Assembly (NCBI GenBank): GCA_965198565.1
Contig: OZ240665.1
Location: forward strand, 1-64,000
Length of the DNA stretch: 64,000 bases
Source of the DNA: LMUY01 sp965198565
GTDB taxonomy: Bacteria > Pseudomonadota > Alphaproteobacteria > Acetobacterales > Acetobacteraceae
Direction: 5' to 3'
The stretch's first letter is position 1, and each line of letters opens with the position of its first letter. This document shows, in pieces, positions 62,465 through 64,000 of the stretch. The notes below the pieces were generated by a model. It was not told where the DNA came from, did not search any database, and worked only from the letters and a program-made list of their open reading frames with translations. The translations under genes were made by a program, and so were the position numbers.

Positions 62465-63080
62465 GGCCGATCGAGGGTGAGTGGCCGTATCTCTGGCTCG
62501 ACGCCACCTACATCAAAGTCCGCCAGGCCGGGCGGATCGTCACCGTGGCAGCTACGATCGCCATGGCGGTGAACACCGACGGGCGCCGCGAGGTGCTCGG
62601 CATGGCGACCGGCGCCAGCGAGGCCGAGACGTTATGGACCGACTTCCTGCGCACGCTAACCCGGCGCGGCCTGCGTGGCGTCAAGCTCGTTATCTCCGAT
62701 GCCCATGTCGGCCTCAAAGCCGCGGCCAGCCGCGTGCTGGGGGCTGCCGCTCAACGTTGCCGGGTGCACTTCATGCGCAACGTACTGGCTCACGCAGGCA
62801 AGGGGCACCGTCGCCTCGTGTCGGCCTGGATCGCTACCGCGTTCGCCGAGGCCGACCCGGAGGCCGCCCGCAAGCAGTGGCGCAGCGTCGCCGACCAGCT
62901 CCGCTCCCGGGTGCCCAAGCTCGCGGCCCTGATGGACACCGCCGAGGAGGACGTGCTGGCGTTCTTGAACTACCCCAAGGAGCACCGGGCCAAGATCCAC
63001 AGCACCAATCCACTCGAACGGCTCAACGGCGAGATCAAGCGGCGCACCGACGTTGTTGGCATCTTCCCCAACGAAGCAGC
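62465..63080 (+). pseudogene. Internal fragment of a different IS256-family transposase
   Basis: 205 codons from EGEWPYLWLDATYIKV through LVISDAHVGLKAAA, VHFMRNVLAHAGKGH and STNPLERLNGEIKRR to FPNEAA. All three DDE residues are retained but the N-terminus is cut by the IS21 end and the C-terminus by the recombinase. It is a subgroup distinct from the two full copies. The lost C-terminus is of the type seen at 2264-2407. Confidence 0.88.
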
Positions 63081-64000
63081 CATAGCTCCTCCCACAATAT
63101 TGCCGATTAGCGGGCGAATGACCGCCTTGGCTGTGGTCTGAGCCGCCAACGCCGTCGGGAGGTGTTGGCATCCCTGGAATGTGGAACACCACTTCGACTT
63201 GGTCATGATCAATCTCGATCCGTCGCACGAGTGAGCGGATAATGTCGCGCCGCCCGTGCCAGTCCAGCTGGTCCAAGCTGGTGCGTACCCGCCCCGAAAA
63301 TTCGGCCAACCGTCCGATCACCAGCTGGAGGCTACGCTCGGCTTCGTCCGCCGCCGTGGCGATATCCCGGTCTGCTTGCAGTCGGGCCAAACGCTGCTTG
63401 AGCCCAGCCAGACGCGGCTTGAACTCGTCCGCTTCGATGATCTCCTCGGCGTAGCTGTCGATCAGCCGGTCAATCCCGCGACGTAGTCGTACCATCTGCC
63501 GATCCATGGCGTCGAGCTTTCCGCCTGCCTTGCCGTTCTTGGCCGCTGCGATACGCCGCTCATGTTCCACTGCGACACGCTGAGGGTCGGCCAGCACCGT
63601 CTCAATCTGATGCCACACAGCTGCTTCGAGCTTGTCGGAGCGCACTGAGCGATTACGGCAAAGCGCCTGGCCGCCGAATTTGTGAGCGTCCGTGCCGGTG
63701 CAGCGATAGTAGCCGTAATCGGCCGGCTTACGCCCGCCGACCACGCTGCGTGCCATCTTGCCATAGAACGCGTAGCCACATTGGCGGCAGACCACGAGGC
63801 CCTGGAGTAGCCAGCCCGGCCGACGGCGCCCATCGCGCTTGCGCTTTCGGTTCTCGTCCAACTGCTCCTGCACCGTCTCCAATATGTCGGGATCGACGAT
63901 TGCGGGGACAGGGATGGTGATCCACTCCTCGCGGGGAACTACGGCATGCGAGCCGTATCCGTCGCGAGGGGGTTGAACGCGACCACGGATGGGACGTAGG
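62656..64000 (-). CDS. Large serine recombinase, C-terminal part (partial)
   Basis: The frame is open from the window edge. Visible are the end of a recombinase domain (VPREEWITIPVPAIVDPD), a zinc ribbon (VVCRQCGYAFYGKM, YYRCTGTDAHKFGGQALCRN with four Cys), and a long coiled coil (RLAGLKQRLARLQADRDIAT) ending in DDHxx-type GRRDIIRSLVRRIEIDHDQVEVV. The catalytic Ser domain lies outside the window. Beyond about 63085 the frame runs antisense into the IS256 fragment, so its native end was probably there and the last 140 codons are an accidental extension. Confidence 0.88.
   Translation of the reverse strand, partial: LRPIRGRVQPPRDGYGSHAVVPREEWITIPVPAIVDPDILETVQEQLDENRKRKRDGRRRPGWLLQGLVVCRQCGYAFYGKMARSVVGGRKPADYGYYRCTGTDAHKFGGQALCRNRSVRSDKLEAAVWHQIETVLADPQRVAVEHERRIAAAKNGKAGGKLDAMDRQMVRLRRGIDRLIDSYAEEIIEADEFKPRLAGLKQRLARLQADRDIATAADEAERSLQLVIGRLAEFSGRVRTSLDQLDWHGRRDIIRSLVRRIEIDHDQVEVVFHIPGMPTPPDGVGGSDHSQGGHSPANRQYCGRSYGCFVGEDANNVGAPLDLAVEPFEWIGAVDLGPVLLGVVQERQHVLLGGVHQGRELGHPGAELVGDAAPLLAGGLRVGLGERGSDPGRHEATVPLACVSQYVAHEVHPATLSGSPQHAAGRGFEADMGIGDNELDATQAAPG

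Noticed and set aside
1..64000. CRISPR arrays, rRNA or tRNA genes
   Set aside because: No regularly spaced direct repeats and no cloverleaf or T-loop pattern were found by eye; tRNAscan and minced would settle this.

Overview
GC-rich DNA from an alphaproteobacterium, most plausibly Acetobacteraceae/Rhodospirillales. This is inferred from gene content: a TrcR-like DUF1013 regulator, DUF1192, a NepR-like peptide, a ROSE-type thermometer before hsp20, Hint-domain proteins and an NdvA-like exporter. No rRNA or tRNA gene was recognised. A conserved chromosomal core (about 12.9-51 kb) lies between two insertion-sequence graveyards (1-10.1 kb and 57.5-64 kb).

Left flank: an IS66 element running off the window edge, remnants of a second IS66, an IS256 and an IS630, then radC and a winged-helix/TPR regulator, then an IS1380 element split by an intact 1381-bp IS256, then an IS3 element. 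The right flank holds an identical, inverted IS256 copy inside istB of an IS21 element, with an exact 8-bp target duplication, plus transposase fragments, an MmeI-like remnant and the C-terminal part of a large serine recombinase.

At the border of the left flank (10.3-12.8 kb, minus strand) is the most unusual locus: an MFS transporter, an 83-residue peptide carrying three copies of a GAQSP motif at an exact 20-residue period, a strong hairpin, and a DUF6065-type protein. The layout resembles a modified-peptide (RiPP-like) operon with a repeated-core precursor, but no maturase is recognised.

Core: a sulfonate/organosulfur operon (permease, ATPase, acyl-CoA-dehydrogenase-like flavoprotein, LLM monooxygenase) without its binding protein; a degraded RAYT gene between inverted REP hairpins; an NdvA-like exporter; pdxY; an LTXXQ-type periplasmic protein; rpmE; hsp20; trcR-like; purE-purK with a coupled phosphotransferase; dipeptide-type ABC ATPases (their likely permeases lie 20 kb away); a membrane glycosyltransferase-like protein; a class II aldolase; an S9 peptidase; isocitrate lyase; serA; a NepR-like peptide; fhs-phnW; NAD kinase; an RhlE-type helicase; a GH10 xylanase; an ada/2OG-oxygenase pair; a carotenoid oxygenase; a YciB-like protein; and DUF2254.

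From 51.3 to 57.5 kb the sequence becomes less GC-rich and looks acquired: a TniQ-like remnant, a broken GH76/beta-propeller gene, and a Hint protein and a glycosyltransferase sharing a GWAQD-type domain. At least nine copies of a CCCTCTCCC/GGGAGAGGG hairpin repeat are scattered through the intergenic spaces of the core.
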